NCBI GenBank assembly: GCA_013329865.1
Contig: DUJJ01000086.1
Coordinates: 1,423-16,840, forward strand
Length of the DNA: 15,418 nucleotides
Origin: Candidatus Poseidoniaceae archaeon
GTDB lineage: Archaea > Thermoplasmatota > Poseidoniia > Poseidoniales > Poseidoniaceae
Reading direction: 5' to 3'
Shown here: positions 15,418 through 15,418 of the stretch, one piece after another
Numbering within the stretch: the first letter of the stretch is position 1
Layout: each line of letters starts with the position of its first letter
Made by a program: the position numbers and the translations under genes
The notes under the pieces: model-generated
What the model was told of the DNA's origin: nothing
The model's input: the letters and a program-made list of their open reading frames with translations, nothing else
Database searches by the model: none

Positions 15418-15418
15418 T

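Noticed and set aside
1..15418. CRISPR array, insertion sequence or prophage genes
   Set aside because: I saw no spaced direct repeats, transposase, integrase or phage-like proteins on either strand.

Overview
The window reads as a chromosomal segment of a planktonic euryarchaeote, most likely Marine Group II/III (Poseidoniales or a relative). The evidence is a group II chaperonin (thermosome), a Hef-type helicase-nuclease, archaeal signals (GGTGA-type ribosome binding sites, TATA-like boxes), a tRNA-Trp with a long anticodon-loop intron, and large secreted, C-terminally anchored proteins, one ending in a short GWTMEQW-type cytoplasmic tail that I associate with this group. The lineage call is by pattern recognition, without a search.

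Layout. Only the first gene is on the plus strand: Hef (1-2625), whose 3' end overlaps the next gene convergently by 26 nt. Everything else reads on the minus strand. In transcription order from the right edge these are: tRNA-Trp(CCA) with a box C/D guide RNA inside its intron (15233-15417); an anchored subtilisin-like protease (13001-15172); a small membrane protein with a CC/CxxC motif (12242-12856); a six-helix membrane protein (10931-12166); a 1151-residue secreted, membrane-anchored beta-rich protein (7424-10879); the thermosome subunit (5731-7353); a 721-residue fusion of two flavodoxins with an SdhB-like domain (3467-5632); and an HdrB-like protein (2600-3457). There is no gene-free stretch over 300 bases; the longest gap is 144 nt (12857-13000), which holds a good TATA box.

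Most interesting region. The last two genes are translationally coupled. Together they have the domain order of TfrB, the SdhB-HdrB subunit of thiol:fumarate reductase, split into two chains. The SdhB-like domain has lost every cysteine that would bind its [2Fe-2S], [4Fe-4S] and [3Fe-4S] clusters, and the HdrB-like protein has lost most cysteines of both CCG motifs. Two intact, duplicated CysJ/CPR-type FMN domains sit in front of the cluster-free SdhB scaffold. This looks like an electron-transfer module in which FMN replaces iron-sulfur clusters, or a scaffold that uses flavodoxin as carrier. To my knowledge it is undescribed.

Second highlight. The tRNA-Trp intron folds as a complete C-D'-C'-D guide RNA. 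Its two guides are complementary to the two exon-intron junctions and are placed to methylate C34 and C39 of the same pre-tRNA. This matches the cis-acting system known in Haloferax and related archaea, with variant C and D boxes.

The subtilase and the three other membrane or secreted genes form a block of cell-surface functions; apart from the protease I cannot assign their specific roles.
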